Shown here: piece by piece, positions 23,142 through 35,440 of the stretch
How the letters are laid out: every line of letters begins with the position of its first letter
Position numbering within the stretch: the stretch's first letter is position 1
From: Voacanga thouarsii
Taxonomy: Eukaryota; Streptophyta; Magnoliopsida; Gentianales; Apocynaceae
DNA: 64,000 bases
Direction: 5' to 3'
Assembly: GCA_026120185.1 (NCBI GenBank)
Contig: JANUWF010001188.1
Location: 2,108,001 to 2,172,000, forward strand
Notes under the pieces: generated by a model
Seen by the model: only the letters and a program-made list of their open reading frames with translations
Told to the model about the DNA's origin: nothing
The model's database searches: none
Position numbers and translations under genes: made by a program

Positions 23142-24680
23142 TGATGGGGGCTAAATTAGTCATGTTTTTCATAGTTATTTGAGGTTCATTTGTAATACAT
23201 TTTATTCAATAACTAGTCATATTCCTTCATATTTGAGATTTTATCCTTGGAAAGGTATTTTATTCTTTATTTCAAATTTTTAGGGTAAAGTAAAATAAAA
23301 ATGTCGCAAAATAGAGGAGAGGCGGTGCCAGCTAGGGCCCTATAACCGATGCCGGCCATGCATTGTTGAAACGAACTTTGAAGCGACGAAAAAATTGGTA
23401 GAATAGAGCAGAACAGAACCAAGGCGGCGCCAGCTATAAAGCTGGAACTGGCGCCGGCTGCATTCTGGAACACATCGTGCAAAATTCGAAGAAAAATCAG
23501 TGAAAGAGCGGAGGAACAGAACACAACCGGCTCTGGCTCTGAGAGCCAAGGCGGTGCCGGCTGTGCCCTGAAGCCAAGGCGGTACTGTGATTTTTCTACG
23601 TGATTTTTGGTAATCTGAGGAGTTTTAGTATCTTCCAACTTCTACTCGACCAAGAACTTTGTATCTACGAGTTTAGGCACTTCCTAAGCCTATAAATAAA
23701 TGAAAAACACAAGGAAAAAGGGGAGAATTCATTGATTATCATAGAATATTACTCAATCAAATGAGAAATTCTTCAAGTTCATGGAGGGTTGTACAAGAAG
23801 ATCTTCAAAGAAAGAAGAAGGAGGCTTGTCTATGAGTGCTTTCTTTTACTTTGTTTTCTTTCTCTTGGACAGTGATATTTAATTGTTTTATTGTAATTTG
23901 ACATTGTTTTGGATATTCATGATATTTAGAGGTATTTGATCTTTTGATTAATTGGTTGTTCTTCTTGGTATTTAATTACTTGGGCTGATTACGAGATTGG
24001 TTGATTGTTACTTTCTATTGACTTGCTTGAAAAAGAGGTTGATGGTAGTTTCAATTTGATTAGTTTCATATTTGTTGTCTCTTAACTTACTTGAAAAATG
24101 GGTTAATTGTTAAGAACTGGTAATTAAAGGTTAATTGATGTCTGCCATAATATGGATTGATTGGTTAGTTTCAGGTTTTAAGTTTGCTAGAATATGAAAA
24201 TTTAATCAAGGATTGTATTTAATGTATCTTTTGGGTAAGACTGTTTGAGACAGAATATGTGATAGTAAGTTATCTAGAAGATAGGGTTTCATGGATTGAA
24301 AAAGAAGTGAGTCTATCTTAATCATTCACGATGCCAAGGGAATAATTAATTATAATAATGGTTGAGTTCTTTTAGGTCATGTTTGTCTAAACAATGGTTT
24401 GAGTTACATACTTCTCCATCCTTGACATGTATGTATTTTTATTTTGATTTGATTTTTCTTTTTATTTGTTTTTCACTTTATCGAGTCGGTTAAATAATGA
24501 AAGAAATGTAATTAATGTCTACTTGTTCCTGGAGGATCGACACTCGTTTGAATCCTATGCTCGGTTAATGATGAGTACGCTTGCTCATATGTATGATTTG
24601 GGTTGAATGTTTTAATTTAAACTTGATTGGGAATGTGTTTAGTTTTTGTATGATTTTTATATCCAAGTCCGAACACATCA
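23142..24680 (+). mobile_element. solo LTR related to the host element's LTR
   Basis: Begins TGATGGGGGCTAAATTAG, ends CGAACACATCA, with GAGAT duplicated at 23137-23141 and 24681-24685. The 1.54-kb sequence resembles the Athila/Tat-like LTR in order of blocks (ATAACTAGTCATATTCCTTC near the start, GAGGATCGACACTCGTT near the end) but is clearly another subfamily. It carries a cluster of GGCGCC/GGTGCC words at about 23321-23575. The open frame on the opposite strand over this cluster is not a gene. Confidence 0.9.
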
Positions 24681-24685
24681 GAGAT

Positions 24686-25199
24686 TTTGGAACTAACTTG
24701 AGCTTATGGAACTAATTCGCAATGGAAGTATTCTCTTCTCTTCATTTTTCCTCTTTATTTATTTTGGTCTTCTTAGCTTTACTTTCATTGTTACATTTTT
24801 GGCTATTGAGGACAATGTCCCGTTTAAGTGTGGGGGGAAGAGTATGGATATTGAAAATATTTTCCATATCATTTTTATTGAAAATTTTCAAAATTTTGGT
24901 GGTTTTCATTGTTTAGTAAGGTTGTAATTCTTTTTCTTACTTGGATATGAGTTTTGTCATTCATTTGGTGGATTTGTATGAAATTGGTTTATTGGATAGG
25001 GTATTCTTCAGGACTTGAGAATTTGGATTAATCTTATTTATACATTGGTGTTTGAGTATTATTTGACTCATCTAGTTTGAATATGGAGGATATGATGAAT
25101 GTGAGGAAAGTTGTTGGCTAACTCTTGTATTATGGGTTTAAACTTTGCTTAGCTTTGAGTTGTAATAAGGAATGTGAGGAGATAAAGGATCTTTGAGTG
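24686..25199 (+). other. internal region of the Athila/Tat-like element
   Basis: Contains a third PPT-like block, ATTGAGGACAATGTCCCGTT followed by TAAGTGTGGGGGG (about 24804-24837). No supported gene. Confidence 0.5.
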
Positions 25200-25290
25200 G
25201 AAAGTGTTAGAATTCGTAGACTCTTAAACGCGAAAAATATCTACGAATCCTTTCTAAGGACCCAAGCCAAACGATTAAGACGATCTAGGG

Positions 25291-28200
25291 TGTAACACCC
25301 CACTACCTAAGCCCAATAGGGTTGGGGATGTCGCTCCGTCCAAAGGACAAGGAGTCTTTATAACTAGGATACACAATCAACATAATGGAATAAAAATAAT
25401 AATTTAAACTTAAATCTTATTACATCCCAAGAATTCAAAAACAAATCCAGAATAAAATTATTCACTCTCAACTCCCAAAGCATTACATAAAAATAAATAA
25501 TAACATTTCTTCCAAGGTAGGTAATAACTAGCTACTCATCCCCACAGTAGGATTGACCTGAAATCATGGTAAAAAGGGTAATGAGGCAAAAATCTCAGTA
25601 AGTCCGTGTGTGCTTTGAGTGTCCAGTGAAAACAATTCGTGAATGTAAAGTATAAATCTTTATAAGAGAAATACTGGTAAGCAATAAACATTAGTAAAAA
25701 ACAAGAGTGGTGTTGTGGCTTTTCCAACCATACATAATCAATAAAATTAACCACTCAAAAGAAATGATCATGGGCTACCACACATTGGGCCCCATAACCG
25801 GTCAGAATGTCGACACTTTGTGTAGACTGACAAAAGGTAGATGATCGGCCTACCAGGTAAGATACTCCTCATTCTCTCTACCCAAACAACAACCGGTTGT
25901 CTATTCCGGCAACACACAATCACTTGACTAAAAAAAAAACTGCTAGCTCGGATCGGCTCGACCTACTGGATTGACATCCTATCCGGGGAGGACTTTCCTC
26001 TCAGAGGTGGCTACCTATTGAGAGACTCACCCTAACCCTTCAAAGACTAGTCCTAACAGTCCACCCTTATTGAGTACTCAATGTAACTTACCCCACTTGG
26101 GGAAAAGGAACAAAACATAGTTCCACATGAAAATGGCAATTAAGGATTTTCAAAGTTTTTGTCAAAATTAGTTTTGGAAAAAGTTTTGAATTTGAGTAAA
26201 TCTACTTATTGATTTTCAAATAATTTGTTTGATGGAAATAAGACAGGAGATAGTCCTCAATTGCCTTTATGGAAATGAGTGTCCATGCACGCTACATTTG
26301 GCTTGCCATAATAAACATTTTGTATCAAACATGTTTTATGCAGGAGCTTACCTGATCCTTAGCTTGAGATAAAATAAAGGTCTTCAACAGCTGACCCAAC
26401 CACGCCTGGGGTAAATACAAGCCATAATTAATCTCAAGCTAAAATCTACTTTCACAAATAAAGCTAGCTCAACTCACTACTACCATGATCCTAGTGTCCC
26501 AAGCTTTAAGGCCAAATAAAAATAAAAAGGGTTTATAAGCTAAGTCTAATTTGATATTTAAAACAATTAGTGTTTTGGGAAATAGGTACTAATAAGTTGA
26601 AGGTTTAAATCTTGCTAAAAATAAATTAGAGTTTATTTGATGAAGAGTCCTAGGTGGTATTAGGTAAAATAATGATTTATTAATAATTAATTGTTAGAAA
26701 ATAATTGATAACCAAAATTAATTGAAAATGAATTTCAATGGGTCTTGATTAAAAGATAATAAATAAATTTTAATAGGTTTTGGTTAAAAGATAATAATTG
26801 AAAGATAATAATTTTTAATGGTATTTATGAATATAAGACTTACAAAATTAATATTTTTACTTATTATGATTATTTATATAAAATGCTTTATTTGATATTA
26901 TTATTATATATAATATCTATATATTTTATTTCATCAATAAAAGCTATCATTTATTTGACTAAAATATCCTTATTATATATAATAATCCAAGTCTACCTTA
27001 CTAGCAAAAATTATAATATTGAATATTTTATTGATGAAAAAAACGTAGCTTAGGGACAACTAGATCATGATCATATTTCTATTGCTAACCACAATTATGA
27101 ACATATACTCCACTTCAATTCATCAACTCATCCAAATCATGAATAAAAACATAGATCTAAATTTACCAAGGCATGATCCAACCTTTACTAACATAAACAT
27201 AATCATGGCTTTAACAATCATACATGAATATAAATCTTATTCACCATAGGTGACATAATTTCTAACATACTTAATCACAAATACTACTTATGACATGGAG
27301 ACATGCATTAAACCCTAAAAATACCATACAATTAACCAAGATAACCAACTCATGCATAAATCCCATTTCCATCATATACACACATTTATTCATGCTTCAA
27401 TCTCAACTCATCACAACAATACATGCTCAAATCCTATTCATAATCCATCTCCTACCAATATCGTCCTAGACACATGAATCTAGAATTAAAAAGGAGGGTT
27501 GAAAAGGCTTACTTGATTGATGAGTACCTTGAAGGAGTTTCGAATGGATCTCAACCCCTAGATGACTAGATCCGTCCAAGAGAGATGAATAAAGCATGGT
27601 CATTGGTGAAGAATTCATTCGGCCAAGAGGGAGAGGGTATTCGGCCAAGAGAGAGAGAGAGAGAAGAGAAGAAGAGTGTCCATTAGCATGCTTATACACA
27701 TATATATTCATTAGAGATTGAAGATTAGTGAAGATGAAGTTGATTGAATAAACTTACCTTGAAGGTGTTCTTGAGCTTTCACAAAAATACTGATTTTTGA
27801 TCCAAAAGAGGGAGTTGGATTTTGGAGTTTGATGTTAAAATGGTATGGATGGACTCACGGCAGTGAGTAGATGAAATCTGGAATTTTTTTGAAGGAGATT
27901 GAAGTGGTTTGGAGAGGTATTAGGCGTATGGAAGCTAGTAGGTGTTCTTGGTGTTCTATGTATGCTTGAAGGTTGAAGAGAATTGAGGGATTTTGGATTT
28001 GAAGCTGCTGAAATTCTGTATGTTTGCAGTGGCAGAATTGTTTTGTAGTTTAGGTAGATGATTTTTCTGGTTTGAAAGGAAAAGGAAAGGCTAGTTGTTG
28101 AAATCCTAAAAGAATATTTTTTTGGGAATCAAATTTAGAAACAAAATATAGCAAGAATATCTTTGATCAATGAAGAGCGTTTTGGAAGCTGCTATGGCCG

Positions 28201-29623
28201 ACTGATGTTCAGTGATTTTGCTGGATGAAAGCTGGTTGAAGAAGGTTAATGGTGGCTGAAAAAATTGGGGTTTAATGGTGAAGGAAAGGTCTGGTTGTTT
28301 AGGGGACATTTTATGGAAGTTTGCTAAATTAGGATTGCTAGAATTTTGGTCTCCAATCAAGGCATGATTGGAGTAATTTGTTAGAGATATTTTAGGGCAG
28401 CCATGACTGGATTTCGTGTAAAAGGTTGGGGAAGACAATGGGGTTCAGTTCATGGCTGTTCAAGAGAGGTTTGTGCAGAAAAATGGTGAAGTTTCGGCCA
28501 GGGCTAAAGGAGGAAACAAAGCTGGGAAAAAAAATCCTATACATGTCTCGCTATTTGCTGGAATTTTTCTAGGCAGCTTTTGCTGCGATTTTCTAGTCAG
28601 ATTGCAGAGAGTTTGAAGGGGCATTCAGAGATCTTTCAAGGCTGGTTTCCAGCCTTCTTCATGGAGGAAAAATGTGGCTAAGGAGTGGGGAGAAAACTGG
28701 AAGAAAATAGCTTGGTTTAAGCTCATATATGTTGCGATTTTGCCTAAAAAATTTTCTGATTTTGCACAGCATTTGTGCAGTCTGAAATTGGCCAGAAAAT
28801 TTCAGATTTCAAGCAGGTCAAGAGGGCCATTTTCTGGCAGCATTTGGAAGGGAATGATGGCTGAAAATTTTGACACCTTGAAGGCACAAGAAGCTAGAAA
28901 AATTTCAGATCACTATATGAAGGAAAATGAACATAGCTAGAGTGAAGTTTTGAAGGTTCACTAGGGGAATTAATTCACCTAAAACCTTCCCCATCTCTTC
29001 CACATTTTCGGTCCATAAGATGTCTTTCACTTAGACATTTTGAACCTTCAAAGCCACAGTACTTTACTGAAATTTCTGGAATGAATTGGCTTGAATAAAT
29101 TGAATAACTTAAGAAATTGAGAAGTAAGAAAAACTAAGGATCAAGAAGGGTATGAATTCCCTTAGGAATTTTTGTAGGGTACAAGAGTAGGATTAGGGTA
29201 CTCCTATCATGTCTCCCTTAGGACATCACCTTTACCCTTCTCTAGAGGACTCAAGGACGAAAATCTACCTTTTCCCTACAAAAATAAAATTTAATCATGC
29301 TAAAGCTCCAATGATGGAATTTGAACCCAAGACCTCAAGAATTAATTCCAAAGCTCCAACCACTAAACCATAACAACTCTTGTTCTTATTTTCTCTCTAA
29401 AATATTTTTCCTATTTAATCCTCAAGCTATCTCCCTATTTTCACATCGAGCAAAAATTACCATTTTTCCCTTCTTACTCAATGAACATAATTAAGCCCTC
29501 GAGACTATAACACACAAATCCAAAGCATAGAAAATCATACAAAAATATATTTAAACATACAATAAAATATGATATGCATCCCAACCCCCTTACTCTAAGG
29601 TTGGTTTCGACTGGGGTTTCACA
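25291..29623 (-). mobile_element. solo LTR (4.33 kb) of the chromovirus family, minus orientation
   Basis: On the plus strand it runs TGTAACACCCCACTACC to GGGGTTTCACA, the reverse complement of the family termini. TAGGG is duplicated at 25286-25290 and 29624-29628. It includes the tRNA-like segment in reverse (about 29310-29371) and a GA microsatellite (about 27650-27666). It interrupts the copia-type solo LTR 86 bp from that LTR's left end. Confidence 0.92.
29310..29371 (-). other. tRNA-like segment (A box and B box) in reverse solo LTR
   Basis: On the minus strand TGGTTTAGTGG and then GGGTTCAAATTCC follow with tRNA-like spacing. The B box here is the closest of the family copies to the consensus GGTTCGANTCC. 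Confidence 0.6.
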
Positions 29624-31015
29624 TAGGGATTACAGAATTACCTCTGTTTGGCGTAATTAAGATCTTTGGATTCTTGTTTTTCTGTCGTACGTGCAACTCA
29701 AACGATCACCAGACCTTGCAATGTGTGAATGCCCTATATCGGATATACACAGCGAACCAACTAATTACCCCAGAAGTACTAGCGCTTAGGGTTTGAGAGG
29801 CTTAAATTTTTCTGGTGAATGGAGGCACGGATATATATATATATTTTAACAGAGAGCACTCTTGTGAAGACGGCTAGGGTTTTCTTTTAAAACCACCCGA
29901 ACCTCTTGGAGTCCAACTTTGATAATATCTTATCATATTTTATTTTAAATTCAAATTAAATTAAAACTAATATGATAAGATTCTACCATTATCTCGGTAA
30001 TTTAACTAATTAATTTATCGAGTTAGATTCTTACAATCTGGACATCATCGAGATACATCAAATGTGGACATATTTCCAGATCCATCGAACCTGGTTACCA
30101 GAAAAATAACCTAACGAGTTCGCTTATTGTGTGAGCGTATAGGTTCATTTAATACTGACAGTGTGCCCAAATCACATTTAAATAGCCCACAAGTTATAAG
30201 CAATTTCTAACAAAACATTATAACTATCCAGGTTAAATGAAGATCAGTGATCTCTTTGAACCAAACCATAACTTTATATTTAGTCCTTTTGTCACACGAT
30301 ATCCAAATTAAGCATAAGGCACGGAGCATGTTATCCTTGTTAAACTTAATCAATTATTTTTTGATGTCATAGTAGATTGTTCAAACAAAATTATGTAAAT
30401 ATCTCAAATTGATATATTTGAGCACGACTATACATTTTAATAGTCTAACTTATCAAGGGGCCTATGGATATCTCTCCCATAATTGAGAGGGATAAATTCC
30501 TTCATTATCAATCATATTCTTCTCCCTGGTTTATTTTGTATTCAACAATATTCTAATTTATTATCTGATTAAAGACAACGCCAAAATATAGAATTTATCA
30601 AGTAGGAAACTATGATGAATTCAGTTCGAAGGACTTTTAATATCTTTGTGACTAGAAAGTACTTATGACATGTTCCATGAAATACTCTCATAGTGGGTCA
30701 TGTCCAATACAATATTCTCTAACATTTATTTATGTTTTGACTTGATATCACATATATCCATGACCAGTAAAATATACCATTAAGTCATAAACATACTAAT
30801 CTTAATTTATTATTATTCTACTAATAATAATCGATTAGGGATAGTTTAAGAATAATCATTGTATTGATTGTAGGGTTTTACTATCAAGTCCCGTACTTGA
30901 TGACCACAAAACTAAATGCACTATTCATGAAAAGAAATGCCTCGTATTATTACATAATACATAACAATAATGGTATAAGTACAAATTGACTCTAGGGCAT
31001 ATCTTTAACAGAAAG

Positions 31016-31558
31016 ATTGTGGAAAAATTGTAGAAAATTTTTGTGAGTTGAAAACTGAGAAAAATGAGTTGTTGTTTCCTCTTTGAAGATAAGAAGGTAT
31101 TGTTTTTGCTTGATTAGGGGGGCCAATACAGATAGTGAAAAGAGATCTACTTTATTGAAGCTATGAATTCCCAAAAGCAAAAGAGAGCAAAAATGTTGAA
31201 AAAATAATAAGTAATGACTAAAAGGGGACCAATATGGTGTTTGAAGAGAAATCTATGCACTTGAGGCTATCAACTCCCTAACTCATTGAAAAAAAATAGA
31301 GAGGAAAAAATAAGAGTGCTTTCATTACATTATGACTTGAGTTGTGCAATTTTTGGATTTATAATGCTTGAGTTGGTAGATAGCTGGACTTACGTGCTTC
31401 ATGTTATCTATGTTTTTAACTTGAAGGGTGAAATAATTTTCTTAGACTAAGGTATACACTTGATTAATTTAACTTCAAGAATTTTTTTTATGTCTTGTCA
31501 AATGTTTCAAAGTTTGAATCGATTTTAAAGGGTTTCATGAATGGCAATAGTTGTATCT
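31016..31558 (+). other. 3' internal region of the Athila/Tat-like element
   Basis: A/T- and G-rich sequence without an open frame. It holds a loose direct repeat around AAGAGATCTACTTTATTGAA (31140) and AAGAGAAATCTATGCACTTG (31244). Such non-coding tails are usual before the PPT in this type of element. Confidence 0.5.
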
Positions 31559-31842
31559 AAAGTTTGAAGGGAATTTATTATTCTTGCTATGTTTCAAAAA
31601 ATTGTTGGAATAAGAAAAAACTTATGTTTTCTTGATGATTTTCTTGGCTTAAGTGTTTTGCTTGAGGACAAGCAAAAGTTCAAGTGTGGGGGTATGTGAT
31701 AAAGTTTGAAGGGAATTTAATATTCTTGCTATGTTTCAAAAAATTGTTGGAATAAGAAAAATCTTGTATTTTCTTGATAATTTTCTTAGCTTAAGTGTTT
31801 TGCTTGAGGACAAGCAAAAGTTCAAGTGTGGGGGTATGTGAT
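31559..31842 (+). repeat. 142-bp tandem duplication carrying the polypurine tract
   Basis: Units 31559-31700 and 31701-31842 both run from AAAGTTTGAAGGGAATTTA to GTGTGGGGGTATGTGAT, and the second unit's last four bases are the first of the right LTR. The element therefore has two PPT blocks (GAGGACAAGCAAAAG ... AAGTGTGGGGGTATG), of which only the second abuts the LTR. Confidence 0.92.
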
Positions 31843-33248
31843 AGGGGCTAAAATCATCATTATTTTTCTAGTTATTCGAGGTTAAATTGAGATACTTTTG
31901 ATGTAATAACTAGGCATATTCCTTCATATTTAATATTGTACTTGTAGAAAGTGTTTTTGACAAATTTGTGCAGATTTAAGTTGATTTTGAGCAAAAAGGA
32001 GAATTTTTTAGCCCACACCCGACGTCAGGTCTGGCAAGTGGACTAGGCGCCGGTCCATTTTGGTTTGGCAAGGGAATACAGAGCAAAAACTCAGGGAGGA
32101 AAACAGAACACACCTAGTGCCAGGTGGGTCAAAGGGACCTGGCGCTAGGTCTACTCTAGAGCACGAAAATCTTGTGTATGAATTTAGTAATTTTTCAAAG
32201 ATTTCGGTATTTTCTAATTTCTACTCGGCTAAGACTCCTTAAACAACGAATTTGGCATTAAAGAAGTATATAAAATCAAGAGAAAACACAACAGACAGAG
32301 AATGAATCTAAGATCAAAAATTGTAATCACTCAAACAAGAGAAGAGATTCACCATTCAAGGAGGGTTATTCAAGGGAGTCTTCAAAAGAGAAGAAAAAGG
32401 CTTGTCTATGAGTGCTTTCTTTTACCTTTGTTTTCTTGTTTTAAACAATGATGTATTCAATGTTTTATTTGTAATTTGATATAATTTTAGGATTCCTGGT
32501 TTTGTGTTAATTTAGTTATTTGATAAATTCTTTATCATCTTTGGTATTTGATTACTTGTTATCATTGGTTATTGATGCGAGTTCTTCTAATTAACTTGGG
32601 AAATGATGTTAGGAGTTTATTATATTGATTTCGTATTTGTCAAATTTTAATGGATTTGGGAAATGAAGTTAAGATTAAAGGACTAAAGTGATCAAAGATT
32701 AGTTGATTTCACATCGAGCAAATTGTCATTAGCTAATTTCATGTTTATGAAGAATCGAGTTAAATGCATGTTTTGGTTATGTTGGTTTGATTGGAAAATC
32801 TGCTAATTTAATCAAAAGGTAGTGATTCCATAGATTGGGAAAGAATTGGAGTCTACATAATTAGATTCATGACTTGGGAAACGATTGAATTTTACTTTAT
32901 ATTTCTTCATGGTGCCAAGATGATGATTACTTGAGATAGTTGCTAAATGGTTCATTATCATTTGTTCCAGGATAATTGTTTAAATTACATATTTTCACAT
33001 CCTTGAGATGTACATATTTATTTATTTTTTTATTATTTTATCACTTTATTGGGTTTGTTAAACAATGGATGAAAAGTGACTACTGTGTACTTGTTCCTTT
33101 GAGGATCGACACTTGTTAATTCCTTATACTATGCTTGCGATGAGTATACTTGCTCGTATGTGTATTTTGAGATTATGTTTTAATTAAAACTTAATTAAGG
33201 GATGAATTTAAATTTGATAATTTTTATACACCTAAAATTTACGCATCA
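31839..33248 (+). repeat. right LTR of the Athila/Tat-like element
   Basis: 1410 bp, TGATAGGGGCTAAAATC to TTTACGCATCA. It is intact and aligns with the two pieces of the left LTR. A GGCGCC word at 32046-32051 and several decayed forms lie about 200-310 bp from the start. Confidence 0.9.
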
Positions 33249-33253
33249 CTTGG

Positions 33254-33561
33254 GTTTGATGCCATTTCAAGGATCATCCCCATTCCTGGAAGTCATGTTT
33301 AGTTAAACGAAATGTGGTAGTGAGATGGTTGCAAGGTGATCTAAGGACTATTATGCTGAACATAGATGGAGCATGCACAGGTAATCTTGGGTTGTCTACT
33401 GTTGGGGGGATAGTTAGGCAAGATAATGGAGAATTCATCCTTGCTTTTGCTAAGGTTATTGGGTTTTTAGATAGCCCGCAAGTGGAACTTCATGCCATGG
33501 CGGAAGGCCACAGCTTATGTTGGAAGCTTGGTTTATCTAGCATACAAATTCAAAGCGATAG
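33254..33561 (+). pseudogene. LINE ORF2, part 2: RNase H-like domain, N-terminal portion
   Basis: This continues the LINE from 15910. The RNase H fold is seen with its acidic residues in order: D in MLNIDGACTGNLG (about 33355-33395), E in VELHAMAEG (about 33483-33510) and D at IQSDS (about 33545-33561). The frame is open from about 33314 and breaks exactly at the next insertion. Plant L1-type LINEs carry this type of RNase H at the end of ORF2. Confidence 0.85.
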
Positions 33562-35435
33562 TGATGTGTTCGAACTTGGGTATAAAAATCATACAAAAAC
33601 TAAGCACATTCCCAATAAAGTTTAAATTAAAACGTTCAACCCAAATCACACATATGAGTAAGCATACTCATCATTAACCGAGTATAGGGTTCAAACGAGT
33701 ATAGATCCTCCAGGAACAAGTAGACATTAGTTACATTTCTTTCATTGTTTAACCGACTCAATAAAGTGAAAAACAAATAAAAATAAAATAAAAATAAAAA
33801 TATATATACATGTCAAGGATGTAGAATTATGTAACTTAAGCCATTGTTTAGACAAACATGATCTTAAAGAACTCAACTATTATCATAACTAATTATTCCA
33901 TTGGCATCATGAAGGATTAATATAGACTCACTTCATTTCCAATCCATGAATCCCTATCTTCTAGGTAACTTAGCATCACATTCCTGTCTCAACCAGTCTT
34001 ACCCAAAAGATGCATTAAACACAATCATTTGATTAAATTCCCATTCCTAGCAAACTTAAACATGAAATTAACCAATGAATCCATTCCTGACATATATCAA
34101 TTAACCTTTAATTATCTTGTTCTTAGCAACTAACGCCTTTTCCAAGCAAGTTAAGAGACAACAAATATGAAATCAATGAATTGAAACCACCATCAACCCT
34201 TTTTCCAAGCAAGTCAATAGAAAGTAACAATCAACCAATCTCGTAATCAGCTCAAGTAATAAAATACCAAGAGGAACAATCAATTAATCAAAAGATCAAA
34301 TACCTCTAAATATATTGAATATCTAAAACAATGTCAAATTACAATAAAACAATTAAAATATCATTGTTCAAGAAAAAGAAAACAAAGGAAAGAAATAGAT
34401 ACTCATAGACAAGCCTTCTTCTTCTCACTTCATAAACCTTCTTGTACAACCCTTCTTGAACTATTAATTTTCAGAAAATATTTGTGATGCACTCAAAAAT
34501 AAATCTAAGTCCCTACATTGTGCACCTCCCTTTTTAGGGTAAATTGGCCTTTATTTATAGGCTTACAAAGTTCCTAAAAGAATCCTAAATACAGAAGAAG
34601 TAATTACCTAAAAATAATCCAAAACCATAAAGAATTAGAAATTGCTAAAATAAAAACCTAAGAAAAATTAATTGAAAAAACACTAAGGAAACCGCCTTGA
34701 CTTTGAGAAATTGAACTTCAATTTAATTTGGACTTGGACTTTTGATTTGGGCTTTTGTCTTCTTGTGCTGGAGAACTTCAATTCTTGTTGAATTGGAATT
34801 GTGCTGAAATTGGCTTCAATTTTAGCTGTGCAGAATTTTTCTTGAAGCCATCAAGATTGTTTAGCTTTCTTTGTTTGCTGTCGGCCCAATTTGAGCCACT
34901 GAATCAAGCCACCGCCGAAATTGTTGACTTTGCCACAATTGTCTTCTTGCATTGTTGACCGAGCTGCTTCTTTTTCCTTCTTGTTTTGGCTACTTCCTTT
35001 ACAACCTACCATTGTTGACTTCATCTTTGCACCTGGGCCCCATCGAATTATTCACTTTGTTGCTGTTGTTCAACTTCTCCTTTGTTGCTGTTTTTGTCCG
35101 ACTTTTCTTTTGTTGTCGGCTTAGATGAAGCCAGCTGACATTATTTCTTTGCTTCCAATTCCAATTCAATTCCTTTACTCTTCCAATTGCTCTGCACTTC
35201 CCTGTTTTTCCAGTGGAAGACCGGCACCGGCTGTCCTTCTCGGAATCGGCGGCGCCTATAGTCTGCTTTGTGACGATTTGGCTTTATTTTACCCCTAAAA
35301 TTTGAAATAATGCACAAAATACATTTTCAAGGGTAAAATCTCAAATATGAAAGAATATGACTAGTTATTTCACAAAATGTATCACATAATTATGTCAAAT
35401 AACTAGAAAAAATATGACTAATTTAGACCCTATCA
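33562..35435 (-). mobile_element. solo LTR (1.87 kb) inserted in the LINE RNase H domain
   Basis: The plus strand reads TGATGTGTTCGAACTTGG to TTTAGACCCTATCA, with GATAG duplicated at 33557-33561 and 35436-35440. It is the reverse orientation of the family at 23142-24680 (both have GAGGATCGACACTC-like and ATAACTAGTCATATTC-like blocks) but about 330 bp longer. A cluster of GGCACC/GGCGCC words lies at about 35222-35256. Small open frames at 34755-35124 are LTR sequence, not genes. Confidence 0.9.
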
Positions 35436-35440
35436 GATAG

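Larger units (their letters stand above)
25205..31010 (-). mobile_element. solo LTR (about 1.47 kb), probably Ty1/copia, split by another solo LTR
   Basis: Pieces 25205-25290 and 29629-31010 join to one LTR starting TGTTAGAATTCGTAG and ending TATCTTTAACA on the plus strand. GAAAG is duplicated at 25200-25204 and 31011-31015. It matches the solo LTR at 38913-40361. Read on the minus strand it begins TGTTAAAGATATGCCCTAGA, a start common in plant copia LTRs, so I assign the minus strand. No internal region is present. Confidence 0.9.
15911..33248 (+). mobile_element. non-autonomous Athila/Tat-like LTR element with nested insertions
   Basis: The left LTR starts TGATAGGGGC at 15911 and the right LTR (31839-33248) ends ACGCATCA. 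After subtracting nested elements, the LTRs are about 1.4 kb and the internal region about 2.9 kb. The PBS matches aspartate tRNA, as in Athila-type elements, and the 3' end has the typical GAGGACAAGCAAAAG ... AAGTGTGGGGG PPT block. There is no gag, protease, RT or integrase, only one unidentified ORF, so it depends on another element. Flanks CCTAG (15906-15910) and CTTGG (33249-33253) are a probable decayed TSD. It interrupts the LINE. Confidence 0.85.

Noticed and set aside
23267..23638. 123-residue minus-strand open frame
   Set aside because: It runs antisense through the GGCGCC-rich part of a solo LTR; its GC-rich words keep the frame open by chance.
28674..28940. 88-residue plus-strand open frame
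   Set aside because: It is antisense within the reverse solo LTR and has no equivalent in other LTR copies.
34755..35124. Two short Cys/Phe-rich open frames
   Set aside because: Both lie inside the 33562-35435 solo LTR, on the strand opposite to the LTR, with no motif.
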